A DNA stretch of 64,000 bases from Wolbachia endosymbiont of Oedothorax gibbosus (GTDB taxonomy: Bacteria > Pseudomonadota > Alphaproteobacteria > Rickettsiales > Anaplasmataceae), in contig NZ_OW370567.1 of the NCBI RefSeq assembly GCF_936270435.1, forward strand, positions 62,001 to 126,000. The letters run 5' to 3'. Shown piece after piece: positions 43,017-52,226 of this stretch; within the stretch, counting starts at the first letter, position 1, and every line of letters starts with the position of its first letter. The notes under the pieces were generated by a model that was not told where the DNA came from, ran no database searches, and saw only the letters and a list, made by a program, of their open reading frames with translations. Both the position numbers and the translations under genes were made by a program.

Positions 43017-44897
43017 ATGTTCAAGCAATATAAAGAACAGATAAAATTATCTCCGCAGTCTTGTGGTGTGTATAAGATGATTGGAGATAAGGATAAAGTT
43101 TTATACATTGGTAAAGCAAAAAACTTGAAATCGAGATTATCTGACTACCTTCAATTCGAAAACCTTTCTGAACGAATTAGAGTTATGCTCTCACAGGTTG
43201 TTAAGGTTGAAATATTCATCACTGAGAATGAAATCGAAGCACTGCTTCTTGAAGCACAGTTAATAAAATCATTGAAACCACTTTATAATATTGTGCTCAA
43301 GGATGGAAAATTTTATCCTTATATAACAATTTCCAAGCACGATTATCCAAGAATAGCAAAATATAGAGGCAAATTTAAGAAGAATGAGTTTCATTATTAT
43401 GGTCCCTTTACATCTGCCGCTGCTGTTAAGCAAACTATATTGTCATTGCAAAAAGCTTTTCTCCTAAGAGTATGTTCAGATCAATACTTTTCCTCAACAA
43501 AAAGACCATGTATTGAATATCAAATTAAGCGCTGCTCAGCACCATGCATAAACAAAATCACAAAAGACGACTACTGCCAATCAGTAAAACAGGCACGAAA
43601 TACATTGCTTGGAAGAAATAAGGAAGTGAAAGAACAGTTACTTTTCACAATGAGAAAGTGCAGCAGTGAAGAAAACTATGAGCTTGCTGCTATATATAGA
43701 GATCGGGTAAAGTTTCTTGAGCAAATTCAAATACAGCACACGGATTTTTCTTTTGAAAAAGATGCAGATTTCTTCAGTATTGTACGTGAAGAGGATCTAG
43801 CATGTATTAGTGTGTTATCGTTCAGAAATAAAGACAACTACGGCAGCACTCCTTACTTTGCCGAGAACTGTGGTGATCACTCAAATGATGAAATTTTATC
43901 CACCTTTTTGGTCAATTTTTATAATTCAGCTAACATACCTCCAATACAAATTTACGTTCCAGATTCTATTGTGGATAAGGAAATTATAGAACAAGCACTA
44001 TATAAGGTTGCTCAAAAGCCAGTAAAAGTTCTGCATGCAAAGAATAAAAAAGAGCGTGATTTATTGAAATTTGTTTATGATAACTCTCAGCATAGCTTAG
44101 AGCAGAAGCTTATCGATTATAGAAATAACCTAGAAAAGCTTGAAGAGCTTAGCAAGATCTTCTTGTTACCAAACATTCCAAAGCGTATTGAGGTTTATGA
44201 CAATAGCCATATATTTGGAAATCAACAAATTGGTGTAATGGTTGTTGCAGGGCAGGAGGGTTTTTTAAAAAGTGAGTACAGGAAATTTACTATAAAGGAA
44301 AAATTTTCAGGCGATGACTATAAAATGATGAGGGAAGTGCTAACCAGACGTTTCTCCGGCAATATAAAAGGCATAATACCTGATTTTTTACTGATTGATG
44401 GTGGGCCAGGACATGTTTCCATAGTACAGAATGTACTAGAAATATTGAATATAAACGTTCCTTTTGCTTGTATGGCAAAAGGTCATGATCGTAACGCAGG
44501 AAATGAAAGATTTTATATGCTGGGCAGGGAAGAATTCAGTTTGGCGAATGACAGCAAAGTTATGCTTTACTTACAATTGCTGCGTAATGAAGTTCACCGT
44601 TTTGCAATAACTGCGCACAGAAAAAAACGTGATAAACAGTTTATAGTTTCACAATTAAGCGAAATACCAGGCATTGGCAACAAAAGAAAAAAGGCGTTGA
44701 TGTCTTATTTTGGTTCAGTGAAGAACATAAGCAAAGCTTCTCTAGCTGAAATTCAAAACGTACCTGGAATTAGTAAAGGTTTAGCAGAAGTCATTCTTAA
44801 ACACGTGAATTATAAGAGAGAAGTGCTGGAAAACCCGTTTGGGAATGTTCAAAAAAGCATACGCGTCAAGTTAAGGAATGTAGAGAGCTTAAAGTAG
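43017..44897 (+). CDS. uvrC: Excinuclease ABC subunit C
   Basis: 626 residues. The N-terminal GIY-YIG nuclease (SCGVYKMIGDKDKVLYIGKAKNLKSRL) makes the 3' incision; cysteines of RPCIEYQIKRCSAPC form the Fe-S/zinc-like cluster; a UVR domain (ELAAIYRDRVKFLEQIQ), the RNase H-like core with RIEVYDNSHIFG and DFLLIDGGPGHVS (5' incision) and C-terminal helix-hairpin-helix motifs (SEIPGIGNKRKKALMSYFG; VPGISKGLAEVIL) follow. It is last in the glyQ-glyS-uvrC operon. Confidence 0.97.
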   Translation: MFKQYKEQIKLSPQSCGVYKMIGDKDKVLYIGKAKNLKSRLSDYLQFENLSERIRVMLSQVVKVEIFITENEIEALLLEAQLIKSLKPLYNIVLKDGKFYPYITISKHDYPRIAKYRGKFKKNEFHYYGPFTSAAAVKQTILSLQKAFLLRVCSDQYFSSTKRPCIEYQIKRCSAPCINKITKDDYCQSVKQARNTLLGRNKEVKEQLLFTMRKCSSEENYELAAIYRDRVKFLEQIQIQHTDFSFEKDADFFSIVREEDLACISVLSFRNKDNYGSTPYFAENCGDHSNDEILSTFLVNFYNSANIPPIQIYVPDSIVDKEIIEQALYKVAQKPVKVLHAKNKKERDLLKFVYDNSQHSLEQKLIDYRNNLEKLEELSKIFLLPNIPKRIEVYDNSHIFGNQQIGVMVVAGQEGFLKSEYRKFTIKEKFSGDDYKMMREVLTRRFSGNIKGIIPDFLLIDGGPGHVSIVQNVLEILNINVPFACMAKGHDRNAGNERFYMLGREEFSLANDSKVMLYLQLLRNEVHRFAITAHRKKRDKQFIVSQLSEIPGIGNKRKKALMSYFGSVKNISKASLAEIQNVPGISKGLAEVILKHVNYKREVLENPFGNVQKSIRVKLRNVESLK

Positions 44898-45425
44898 ATA
44901 CCCTGGTCTTCCTATATCTGTCTTTCAAAGAAAACTTGTATCTGTTCAGATGCATGGCTCATGTACAAATATTGAAACAAAAATTCCAGTGCTCCCTTTC
45001 TTGTCATCCCAGTCTGGGATCCAGGTTACTATGTATGAAAAGTTATTATGTTTATATACTTGCAAGTGAACAAAATGGGACCCTGTATATAGGTATAACG
45101 TCAAATTTATAGCACTTCTCATAATAATCCGAACAGATCATAGAAAGGCAGAATCAACAGCATGACGAAAAGACTTGAATAGAGGAATGTTTTTCCTGAC
45201 TCTGTTTTTTATAGCAAACCAATGATGTTCAATTTTGTTAAAATCTGGAGAATACGGTGGCAGATACAAAATTTCTGCACCAATCCCTTTAGCAAGCTTA
45301 ATGATCTTATCAGACTTATGAAAAGTAGCATTGTCAAGAATGACAGTTTGTCCAGGTTCCAAGGTCGGTATCAAAAATTGCTCAAACCATCCATTAAAAA
45401 TATCCATATTACAGTGGCCTTCAAA

Positions 45426-46406
45426 ACCCCAGTTATGGATTAACCAACGAAGTAAAGCTGAGAAATACAGGGCTTTTTCGATTGCATTGAATAAGAAATG
45501 AGGGTAGAAAAAATATGTACCAAGAAATTTACTGTGGATCTATGCCGAGTGTGCTCAAGTTCAAATTTGTTTTTTAGGCAGCCAAAAACCGTTTCAACAA
45601 TCGATCTTTTCCCTAGTAAAATCTTCTCTTTCAGCGAAATCAGTGCATTTTTCATACCTTTTTTCACTTTAGTGACGAGTTTTAGACCTCTATCGAATAG
45701 TTTCTCAAAGAGCTCTTTCTTTATATAGCCCTTATCTCCAAACAAAAGTCCAGTTAGTTTTTTGGTTAGAGTTGGTACAGGTTTTCTGTCATCGACGTTA
45801 CCTCTGGTTAGCGTAACACCTTGAATTTCACCTATTTCATTGATTACTACATGTAATTTAAAACCAAAAAACCAGCCGTAAGTATTCTTTCCTAACTCTG
45901 CTAATCCTTTGAAAACCTTATTTCTTGAGATTCTTTTTCGATGGCATACTGCTATTGAAGTAGAATCTATGTAGGAAATCCCGGTCATTTTTGCTTGTTC
46001 ACAAAACCATTGCAAAAGTAATGCTAAATACCACAAAACTCGCGGCTTTAAGGCAATAAATCTGTGATATGAAGGCAGCTTTGAAAACTCTGATCTATAG
46101 AATAACTGAAGATAACAAAGATAAAAAGCCTTGAAGTTTTTACATGGTGATTTATGGTATAATAGGATTATGGTTAGAATTTCTGAGTGCGCTATTTCTG
46201 GTACTCTGGTTGGTTTTTTGCCGTTTGATAAGAACCTATTTGCAAAATTATCATCTACCGCACGACAAAAATCCTCGACGCAACAGTACAGTTCTGTAAT
46301 ATCTTTCTTCATGGGTAACCTCTTATTATTACTAAAATACTCGAGTTTACCCTGTTTCCCTCTTCTTAGTTATACTTTTATCTATTTTCTAATCCATAAC
46401 TGAGGT
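45426..46406 (-). mobile_element. IS982-family insertion sequence, copy 2
   Basis: 981 bp, flanked by a perfect 5-bp duplication TCAAA (45421-45425; 46407-46411). It sits inside the IS630 transposase gene. Confidence 0.96.
45440..46312 (-). CDS. IS982-family transposase (copy 2)
   Basis: 290 residues, identical to the other four copies; intact. It is oriented in the same direction as the IS630 transposase it disrupts. Confidence 0.92.
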   Translation of the reverse strand: MKKDITELYCCVEDFCRAVDDNFANRFLSNGKKPTRVPEIAHSEILTIILLYHKSPCKNFKAFYLCYLQLFYRSEFSKLPSYHRFIALKPRVLWYLALLLQWFCEQAKMTGISYIDSTSIAVCHRKRISRNKVFKGLAELGKNTYGWFFGFKLHVVINEIGEIQGVTLTRGNVDDRKPVPTLTKKLTGLLFGDKGYIKKELFEKLFDRGLKLVTKVKKGMKNALISLKEKILLGKRSIVETVFGCLKNKFELEHTRHRSTVNFLVHIFSTLISYSMQSKKPCISQLYFVG

Positions 46407-47177
46407 TCAAAGGTTAATGGAGCAACTATTTTTCTTTCACTTAAAGCTGCAATCATACTGATTCGTTGAGTTTTCTTCCCAGATTTTAGGGCATAAAACC
46501 GCTGTCCCTTCTGACAATATCCATAGGGGTAGTCTTCAGTGTTGTCAATGCCAGACTCATCTATATACACTAAGTTTTTAGGTTCTTTTGTTGCTATAAT
46601 TTTCAAGAATTTAGCACGTTTTTCTTCGCTTCTTTCCTTGTACCCATAGGTCTTTTTTTGCGTGTAAATCCAATTTTTTTCAGGGCTCGGTGGATAGTTT
46701 GGATACTAACGTTGCTCCAAAGTTTAGCCATTTCCAATAGAGTCTTTCCTCCGTTTTCTCTGGCAAATTTAGCAAAGGCATCCCAGTCGGTAATTTTGTG
46801 ATTGTAACCTCCATTTCCAAGTTTTTTTGATTGAAAGTCACCTGTTTCTTTTCTTCTTTGCTGCCACTCCCACAAAGTAGTTCGTCCAATTTTAAATCTT
46901 GCTGCCACTGTTTCTCTGCTTTCTCCCTCGTCTAGAGCTTCCATTGCTTTTTTCCTTAAGTCATAACTATATGCTGCTGGCATACCTACCTTCACTACTA
47001 CAAATCCTTATTTTACCTTATTTGGACTATTATGAAAAGTACTATAATTAAACGAATTTGGGAGCATAAAAGCAAAGCCATTTCCAGTTTCACGTCAAAG
47101 TAAAATGTTAGTAAATTAGTCTACTTTGAGGAGTTTCAAGACATAAATTTAGCAATTAGTAAAGAAAAGCTTCTAAA

Positions 47178-48158
47178 ACCCCAGTTATGGATTAACCAAC
47201 GAAGTAAAGCTGAGAAATACAGGGCTTTTTCGATTGCATTGAATAAGAAATGAGGGTAGAAAAAATATGTACCAAGAAATTTACTGTGGATCTATGCCGA
47301 GTGTGCTCAAGTTCAAATTTGTTTTTTAGGCAGCCAAAAACCGTTTCAACAATCGATCTTTTCCCTAGTAAAATCTTCTCTTTCAGCGAAATCAGTGCAT
47401 TTTTCATACCTTTTTTCACTTTAGTGACGAGTTTTAGACCTCTATCGAATAGTTTCTCAAAGAGCTCTTTCTTTATATAGCCCTTATCTCCAAACAAAAG
47501 TCCAGTTAGTTTTTTGGTTAGAGTTGGTACAGGTTTTCTGTCATCGACGTTACCTCTGGTTAGCGTAACACCTTGAATTTCACCTATTTCATTGATTACT
47601 ACATGTAATTTAAAACCAAAAAACCAGCCGTAAGTATTCTTTCCTAACTCTGCTAATCCTTTGAAAACCTTATTTCTTGAGATTCTTTTTCGATGGCATA
47701 CTGCTATTGAAGTAGAATCTATGTAGGAAATCCCGGTCATTTTTGCTTGTTCACAAAACCATTGCAAAAGTAATGCTAAATACCACAAAACTCGCGGCTT
47801 TAAGGCAATAAATCTGTGATATGAAGGCAGCTTTGAAAACTCTGATCTATAGAATAACTGAAGATAACAAAGATAAAAAGCCTTGAAGTTTTTACATGGT
47901 GATTTATGGTATAATAGGATTATGGTTAGAATTTCTGAGTGCGCTATTTCTGGTACTCTGGTTGGTTTTTTGCCGTTTGATAAGAACCTATTTGCAAAAT
48001 TATCATCTACCGCACGACAAAAATCCTCGACGCAACAGTACAGTTCTGTAATATCTTTCTTCATGGGTAACCTCTTATTATTACTAAAATACTCGAGTTT
48101 ACCCTGTTTCCCTCTTCTTAGTTATACTTTTATCTATTTTCTAATCCATAACTGAGGT
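47178..48158 (-). mobile_element. IS982-family insertion sequence, copy 3
   Basis: 981 bp, flanked by CTAAA duplications (47173-47177; 48159-48163). Inserted in the GIY-YIG pseudogene, opposite to that gene's direction; excision in silico restores EKLLKSWQRKW. Confidence 0.96.
47192..48064 (-). CDS. IS982-family transposase (copy 3)
   Basis: 290 residues, identical to the other copies; intact frame and the CC-ATG leader shared with copies 1 and 2. Confidence 0.92.
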   Translation of the reverse strand: MKKDITELYCCVEDFCRAVDDNFANRFLSNGKKPTRVPEIAHSEILTIILLYHKSPCKNFKAFYLCYLQLFYRSEFSKLPSYHRFIALKPRVLWYLALLLQWFCEQAKMTGISYIDSTSIAVCHRKRISRNKVFKGLAELGKNTYGWFFGFKLHVVINEIGEIQGVTLTRGNVDDRKPVPTLTKKLTGLLFGDKGYIKKELFEKLFDRGLKLVTKVKKGMKNALISLKEKILLGKRSIVETVFGCLKNKFELEHTRHRSTVNFLVHIFSTLISYSMQSKKPCISQLYFVG

Positions 48159-48371
48159 CTAAAAAGCTGGCAGAGAAAATGGAAAATAAACTTAATTGAA
48201 AAAACAAATCAAGAATGGAAAGATTTATATGATGAAATCGTATCTGGATTCCAGACTGGAATGACACCATTTGTTGTGCAAATTACCTTTGCAAACAAAT
48301 GTTCGTACAGCTGTGTGTCACGCACTTTGCTTCAATATTTGCACATTAGCCACTCCCCTGAACAGATACCA

Positions 48372-48453
48372 AATATTTACTAGTTAATCTTTTATCTTCA
48401 AGTACAGCATCTCCAAATTCATTTTTAGCCCATTCATTACTCTCATTTGCCAT
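48372..48453 (-). pseudogene. IS4-type transposase N-terminal fragment
   Basis: A minus-strand start at 48453 reads MANESNEWAKNEFGDAVLEDKRLT, the N terminus of Tn5/IS4-like transposases (EFG...L.DKR). It is cut after about 25 codons where the 'cctgaacagatacc' repeat begins. The gap 48454-48661 contains a presumptive pgk promoter region and no gene. Confidence 0.55.
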
Positions 48454-48661
48454 TTTTATACCCTCAATATTTGCAAACTCTAATATTGTAATACTTTATT
48501 TATAAGTACATTTATATTTGTGGGCAATAGTAAGGGCTAAGAGATGGTATTACGCTTGTCATTCCAGCGTTTGGCATGCAAATTTTCTTAAACGTTCGTA
48601 AACTCAAAACTTTACTTTGGGTCAAACTGCTGTATAGTGGCTTTATAGCTTTAGTTTTACA

Positions 48662-49849
48662 ATGAATATACCCAGTATAGAAAATTGTGATCTTCACAAT
48701 AAAACCGTCTTACTCAGAGTTGACTTTAATGTTCCTATAAAAGATGGAGAAATTCGTGACGTCACTCGTATTTTGAGAGCATTGCCTACTACTCAGTATT
48801 TAGTGAATGCAAGTGCAAAGATTATTATTATATCGCATTTCGGACGCCCAAAGGCCAGAGACAATAATCTGTCGCTAAAAAATGTAATTGACACTTTATC
48901 GCAGTTACTAAATAAAAAAGTGAAATTCATTGATGATTGCGTTGGTGAAAAAGTGCAAAAAGCAGTGAGTGCTATGGATGCAGGAGATATAATATTACTA
49001 GAGAATCTGAGGTTTTATAAAGAAGAAGAGCAAAATGACGCAAATTTTGCCAAACAACTAGCATCTCTGGCGGATATATATGTAAATGATGCATTTTCTT
49101 CCTCTCACAGAGCTCACGCTTCTATTTCACGCATTACAGAATTTTTACCCTCCTATGCAGGATTTTGTTTGCAAGATGAGCTAAAGTATCTTGAAAAGGC
49201 CATATCATTTAAAGCTAAACCTATTACTGCGATAGTTGGGGGAGCCAAAATGTCAACTAAGATAAAAGTGCTTATGAAGCTAACAGAAAAGGTTGATTAC
49301 CTAATTCTCGGTGGTGCAATTGCTAATAATTTTTTGTCATTTAGCAAAGTAAATATAGGAAAATCTTTCTTTCAAAATGGTGTTGACGACCTTCTACATA
49401 ATATTGTTGAAACAGCAAATAAAAACAATTGCAAAATAGTTGTGCCAGAAGACGTTCTGGTTGCAGTAAACTCTGATTACAGCACTAGTATTTCAAGAGA
49501 AACTGAGTCCATTTTGGACGGTGATATAATTTTGGACATCGGACCACAAACTTTGAGTACAATAAGCAGTATAATAGCAAGCAGTAAGACTCTGCTGTGG
49601 AATGGACCTATTGGTGTTTTTGAACATTCAGCTTTTGCAAGTGGTACAATAGGGGTAATGAAAGTCGTAAGTGACTTAACGCACAAAGGAAAATTAACCA
49701 GCATAATAGGGGGAGGTGATAGTCTATCTGCAATAAGCGCTGCAGGCTTTACCGATAAGGATTTTACATATGTTTCCACTGGTGGAGGAGCATTTTTAGA
49801 TTGGTTAAGTGGTGATGAAATGCCGGGAGTTGCTGCTCTGCAAAAATGA
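48662..49849 (+). CDS. pgk: Phosphoglycerate kinase
   Basis: 395 residues. VLLRVDFNVPIKDGEIRDVTRI is the PGK signature; SHFGRPK, LENLRFYKEEEQND, YVNDAFSSSHRAHAS and the nucleotide-site GGAKMSTKIKVL, WNGPIGVFE and GGGDSLSAISAAG are all present. It interconverts 1,3-bisphosphoglycerate and 3-phosphoglycerate, and in Wolbachia probably runs in the gluconeogenic direction from host pyruvate or amino acids (inference). Single gene with its own promoter region in the 200-bp gap upstream. Confidence 0.97.
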   Translation: MNIPSIENCDLHNKTVLLRVDFNVPIKDGEIRDVTRILRALPTTQYLVNASAKIIIISHFGRPKARDNNLSLKNVIDTLSQLLNKKVKFIDDCVGEKVQKAVSAMDAGDIILLENLRFYKEEEQNDANFAKQLASLADIYVNDAFSSSHRAHASISRITEFLPSYAGFCLQDELKYLEKAISFKAKPITAIVGGAKMSTKIKVLMKLTEKVDYLILGGAIANNFLSFSKVNIGKSFFQNGVDDLLHNIVETANKNNCKIVVPEDVLVAVNSDYSTSISRETESILDGDIILDIGPQTLSTISSIIASSKTLLWNGPIGVFEHSAFASGTIGVMKVVSDLTHKGKLTSIIGGGDSLSAISAAGFTDKDFTYVSTGGGAFLDWLSGDEMPGVAALQK

Positions 49850-49907
49850 TTAGATTAAAACTTTTTTAAATTGTTTCTTGTAAGCTAGCTTTTTTGTGAA
49901 CGTGATT

Positions 49908-50593
49908 ATGTCGAAGACAGTTAAACTAATTTTGTGTTTAATAATACCAATAATAGGATTTATTTTTTATATTAAGGATCATTATTTTCACACCAGCTAT
50001 GTAGAAGAAAATAATTTTGAACCATTTTTCAGTTCACAACCAGCCACCGTTTCCAGAATTAACTGACTTCGATAGAGGAGTGTTGAAAGTTTGTGGAGAT
50101 TGCGGAGCGCATCCAGATAAAGAAGATTTCAAAATTTTACTTAGTTGTCCGCAGCATCAAGAAGTAGTGAAAGGAATATATAAGTGATTACACCAAATGC
50201 AAACTTGGAGTTATTTAAAGACGAACTGGCTAACATTTGGTTTACTCCAAGCGGAACTGAAAAAGAAACTATAGGGTTTGGACATATTTTTTGTGGTGAG
50301 CCAAACGATAAATTAGGTGGTATGCATTTTGTAGGTAGATATGTTGAAGCTCAAGAAGATAAATGGGCAGGTGCAATTTGGAATCCTATGCAATAAATCA
50401 GATATTAAGCCGCCAGTTTATACATTTGGAATGAAATATTTAGGTAAGGATGGAGAAGTAAAAGTTAAATGCCCAAATGGATATGCATATAATCTTCATG
50501 CCGATAATTTCTGCAACTAAGGCGTTTAAGGAATTAGGAAAAGATGGAATATGCCTATATAAAATGGAAGATAATTGTAAGTTAAAAACGTGA
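49908..50593 (+). pseudogene. EndoU-like ribonuclease gene, broken by frameshifts
   Basis: Three frames in succession. 49908-50080 encodes a membrane or signal segment (KLILCLIIPIIGFIFYI) then stops. About 50044-50188 encodes ELTDFDRGVLKVCGDCGAH...VVKGIYK. 50184-50396 encodes LELFKDELANIWFTPS...IGFGHIFCGEPNDKLGGMHFVGRYVE, and about 50388-50593 the tail (PPVYTFGMKYLGKDGEVKV..., NHADNF-like block, KAFKELGKDG). The GHIFCGE and GGMH motifs resemble the two catalytic histidine strands of XendoU/EndoU endoribonucleases (FEHVFxGE, GFHNW). An anchored or secreted RNase is inferred for the ancestor; it is not functional here. Confidence 0.6.
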
Positions 50594-50599
50594 TATAAA

Positions 50600-50799
50600 A
50601 GAGATAAGAGAGAAAGATAACTCTACTCACTATAGGAATAGAGTTATCATGGGCGTGTGCGACCGGGAGGAAATTGGTATTACAACCGTACTGATCAGGG
50701 TACACTAGCCCTATCTCTCGATACGTTTGAATAGTTGTTTGGGACATATATATGCACCCGTTTACAATCTTAAATTAACTAAAACTATCGAGGTTTATT
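50600..50799 (+). ncRNA. Candidate IS110 bridge-RNA region (structured left end)
   Basis: 200 bp of non-coding DNA between the EndoU pseudogene and the IS110 transposase. It begins with a perfect 10-bp hairpin, GATAACTCTA (50616-50625) with TAGAGTTATC (50639-50648), 13-nt loop. Then comes a GC-richer segment with smaller potential stems (ACC...GGT near 50672-50689; AGGG...CCCT near 50697-50712). IS110 elements encode a bridge RNA in this position that pairs with target and donor DNA. No bases complementary to a known target were tested. Confidence 0.5.
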
Positions 50800-51747
50800 A
50801 TGGTTACATCTTATCAAAATTTTATTGGCATTGACATCGGAAAATTTAAAAATGTCGTCGCAATTCACAAACAGAAGAATGCTGTCGAATTTGATAATAA
50901 TGCTTCTGGTTGGCAACAATTGCTTCAAGAGTTTTCAGATATTCTACCTAATTCTTTAGTGACTTTAGAAAATACAGGGAAATATGAGCTTGGCTTATCA
51001 CATTTTCTTACCGACAAAAATATTGCTGTGCATCGAGCTAATACTCGTAAAGTAAAAAGCTTTATTTTATCTCACGGAACTTTAGCAAAGTCTGATAGAT
51101 CAGATGCAAGAGCTCTTGCTCAATATGGATTTGAACGCCATAGAACTCTCTCTTTATTTGTACCTACCTCTAAAGAACAATCAACTTTGGCTGCACTTTG
51201 TCAACGTCGTGATGATATTACGCAAATGAGAACTCAAGAAAAATGCAGACTTGAAGCACCGGAAAATGATCATATAAAAGAAAGCTGTCAAAAGACCATT
51301 GAGTTTTTCGATAGTCAAATAAACGAACTCAATGATACTATACAAAAGATTATTGATGAAAGCCGCGAATTACAACAACGCCAAAAAATTCTTAAAACAG
51401 TTCCTGGAATAGGTAAAAAGTTATCACAAGATTTTTTGTGTTTAATGCCAGAGCTTGGTTACTTAAACAGAAAAGAAGTAGCAAGTCTTGCCGGAGTTGC
51501 ACCGCATCCAAAAGAAAGTGGTAAAGCTGTTGGTTATCGAAGGATTACAGGTGGTAGAAGTAACGTTCGTTCAAAGCTCTTTACAGCCGCTATGGCTGCC
51601 ACAAGGTCAAAATCTATACTTGGCGCCTTTTATTTTAAGCTTGTTGAAAGTGGTAAGAAGAAGATGGTAGCTATAACAGCTCTAATGCGTAAAATTATAG
51701 TAATTGCTAATACAAGGCTTAAAGAAGCAATTAATTTAAATATTTAA
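50800..51747 (+). CDS. IS110-family transposase/recombinase
   Basis: 315 residues. The N-terminal RuvC-like DEDD domain: FIGIDIGKFKNVVA (Asp), LVTLENTGKYE (Glu) and AKSDRSDARALAQYG (two Asp). A coiled-coil linker, then the C-terminal Tnp domain with an HhH-like TVPGIGKKLSQDFL and the serine-containing SGKAVGYRRITGGRSNVRSKLFTAAMAA. The gene is complete. IS110 enzymes recombine DNA under guidance of their element-encoded RNA, and leave no classical inverted repeats, so the exact ends are not assigned. Confidence 0.93.
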   Translation: MVTSYQNFIGIDIGKFKNVVAIHKQKNAVEFDNNASGWQQLLQEFSDILPNSLVTLENTGKYELGLSHFLTDKNIAVHRANTRKVKSFILSHGTLAKSDRSDARALAQYGFERHRTLSLFVPTSKEQSTLAALCQRRDDITQMRTQEKCRLEAPENDHIKESCQKTIEFFDSQINELNDTIQKIIDESRELQQRQKILKTVPGIGKKLSQDFLCLMPELGYLNRKEVASLAGVAPHPKESGKAVGYRRITGGRSNVRSKLFTAAMAATRSKSILGAFYFKLVESGKKKMVAITALMRKIIVIANTRLKEAINLNI

Positions 51748-51753
51748 AAACTT

Positions 51754-51853
51754 ACACAGCAGTAACTGCAATGAATATTGTGAATAAGTACGTTCACACA
51801 GACTTAAAGTACTTATTCACATATTCATTAGCTTAAGCAGAAATTGCTGTGGT
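51754..51853. repeat. Long imperfect palindrome after the IS110 transposase
   Basis: GTGAATAAGTAC (51780-51791) pairs exactly with 51809-51820. The stem continues after a 1-nt bulge through AATGAATAT (51770-51778) / ATATTCATT (51821-51829), and outer arms CACAGCA (near 51756) / TGCTGTG (near 51846-51852) close it. It may be the right end of the IS110 element, a transcription terminator for its gene, or both. Confidence 0.65.
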
Positions 51854-52153
51854 AGATGTCGATATAAAATTCTATTTCTATGACAAACGGGTTTTTATTG
51901 CCCATATAATTTGCAAAATTACACAAATAAAAAAATTTTTAAAAACATAGTTGATCAGTGTTTGTAAGAAAGAATGATGCTATACTCACGTTCTATCCTG
52001 ACTTAACACCAAAATGTGATAACAAGAGTACTTATTGTAGTTGCAATAAATCTTAATTTCAAAACCAATAAGGTGAACGAATGATAAAAATGTTATATGG
52101 TGTAGCAAATCCAAATGAGTTAAAATTTTGATTAAAGGGTTTTGTGAGTAATA
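51854..52153. other. Gene-free AT-rich stretch upstream of dgkA
   Basis: No substantial gene. A short frame from ATG 52081 (MIKMLYGVANPNELKF, after an AAGGTG ribosome-binding-like sequence) stops after 16 codons; a 1-base change would continue it as LIKGFCE and stop. It may be the remnant of a lost gene end. Confidence 0.4.
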
Positions 52154-52226
52154 ATGAAGAAGGGCATTATTCGTCTAATAAAAGCAATTCAATACTCTTG
52201 TGAAGGAATAAAATCAGCTTTTATAT

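Larger units (their letters stand above)
45138..46995 (-). pseudogene. IS630-family transposase, split by IS982 copy 2
   Basis: Three minus-strand parts. 46603-46995 is the helix-turn-helix N terminus (AYSYDLRKKAMEALDEGESRETVAARFKI). 46407-46606 is the first half of the DDE domain (LVYIDESGIDN). 45138-45420 is the rest (QTVILDNATFHKS, LPPYSPDFNKIEHHW). The first junction is a -1 shift at an A5 run (gaagaaaaacg), probably the element's normal programmed frameshift. The second is the IS982 insertion; excising it with one TCAAA restores APLTFEGHCNMDIFNGWFEQ. Confidence 0.88.
45110..47044 (-). mobile_element. IS630-family element, itself interrupted by IS982 copy 2
   Basis: Ends TAGCACTTCTCATAAT (45110) and the complement of TAGTACTTTTCATAAT (ending 47044) are imperfect inverted repeats. 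A TA duplication flanks it (45108-45109; 47045-47046), the IS630/mariner hallmark. Minus the IS982 and its duplication the element is 949 bp. Confidence 0.9.
45035..48384 (+). pseudogene. GIY-YIG nuclease-family gene split by nested insertion sequences
   Basis: The frame begins MKSYYVYILASEQNGTLYIGITSN (ATG 45035), the Uri-type GIY-YIG module. At 45109 it is interrupted by an IS630 element; removing it with one TA gives ...NLIKRIWEHKSKAISSFTSK, the family motif. A TAA then replaces the expected codon (47098-47100), after which NVSKLVYFEEFQDINLAISKEKLLKSWQRKWKINLIEKTNQEW continues, itself split by IS982 copy 3 (47178-48158). The IS630 is in turn split by IS982 copy 2. The 3' end runs into a palindromic repeat. 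The gene is dead three times over. Confidence 0.85.

Noticed and set aside
43017..48384. Possible duplication of uvrC giving the GIY-YIG fragment
   Set aside because: The fragment (YYVYILASEQNGTLYIGITSNL) matches stand-alone Uri-type GIY-YIG proteins and differs from the UvrC N terminus; it is a separate gene.
50526..50747. Minus-strand 73-codon frame before IS110
   Set aside because: It runs through the EndoU pseudogene end and the hairpin leader; no coding character.
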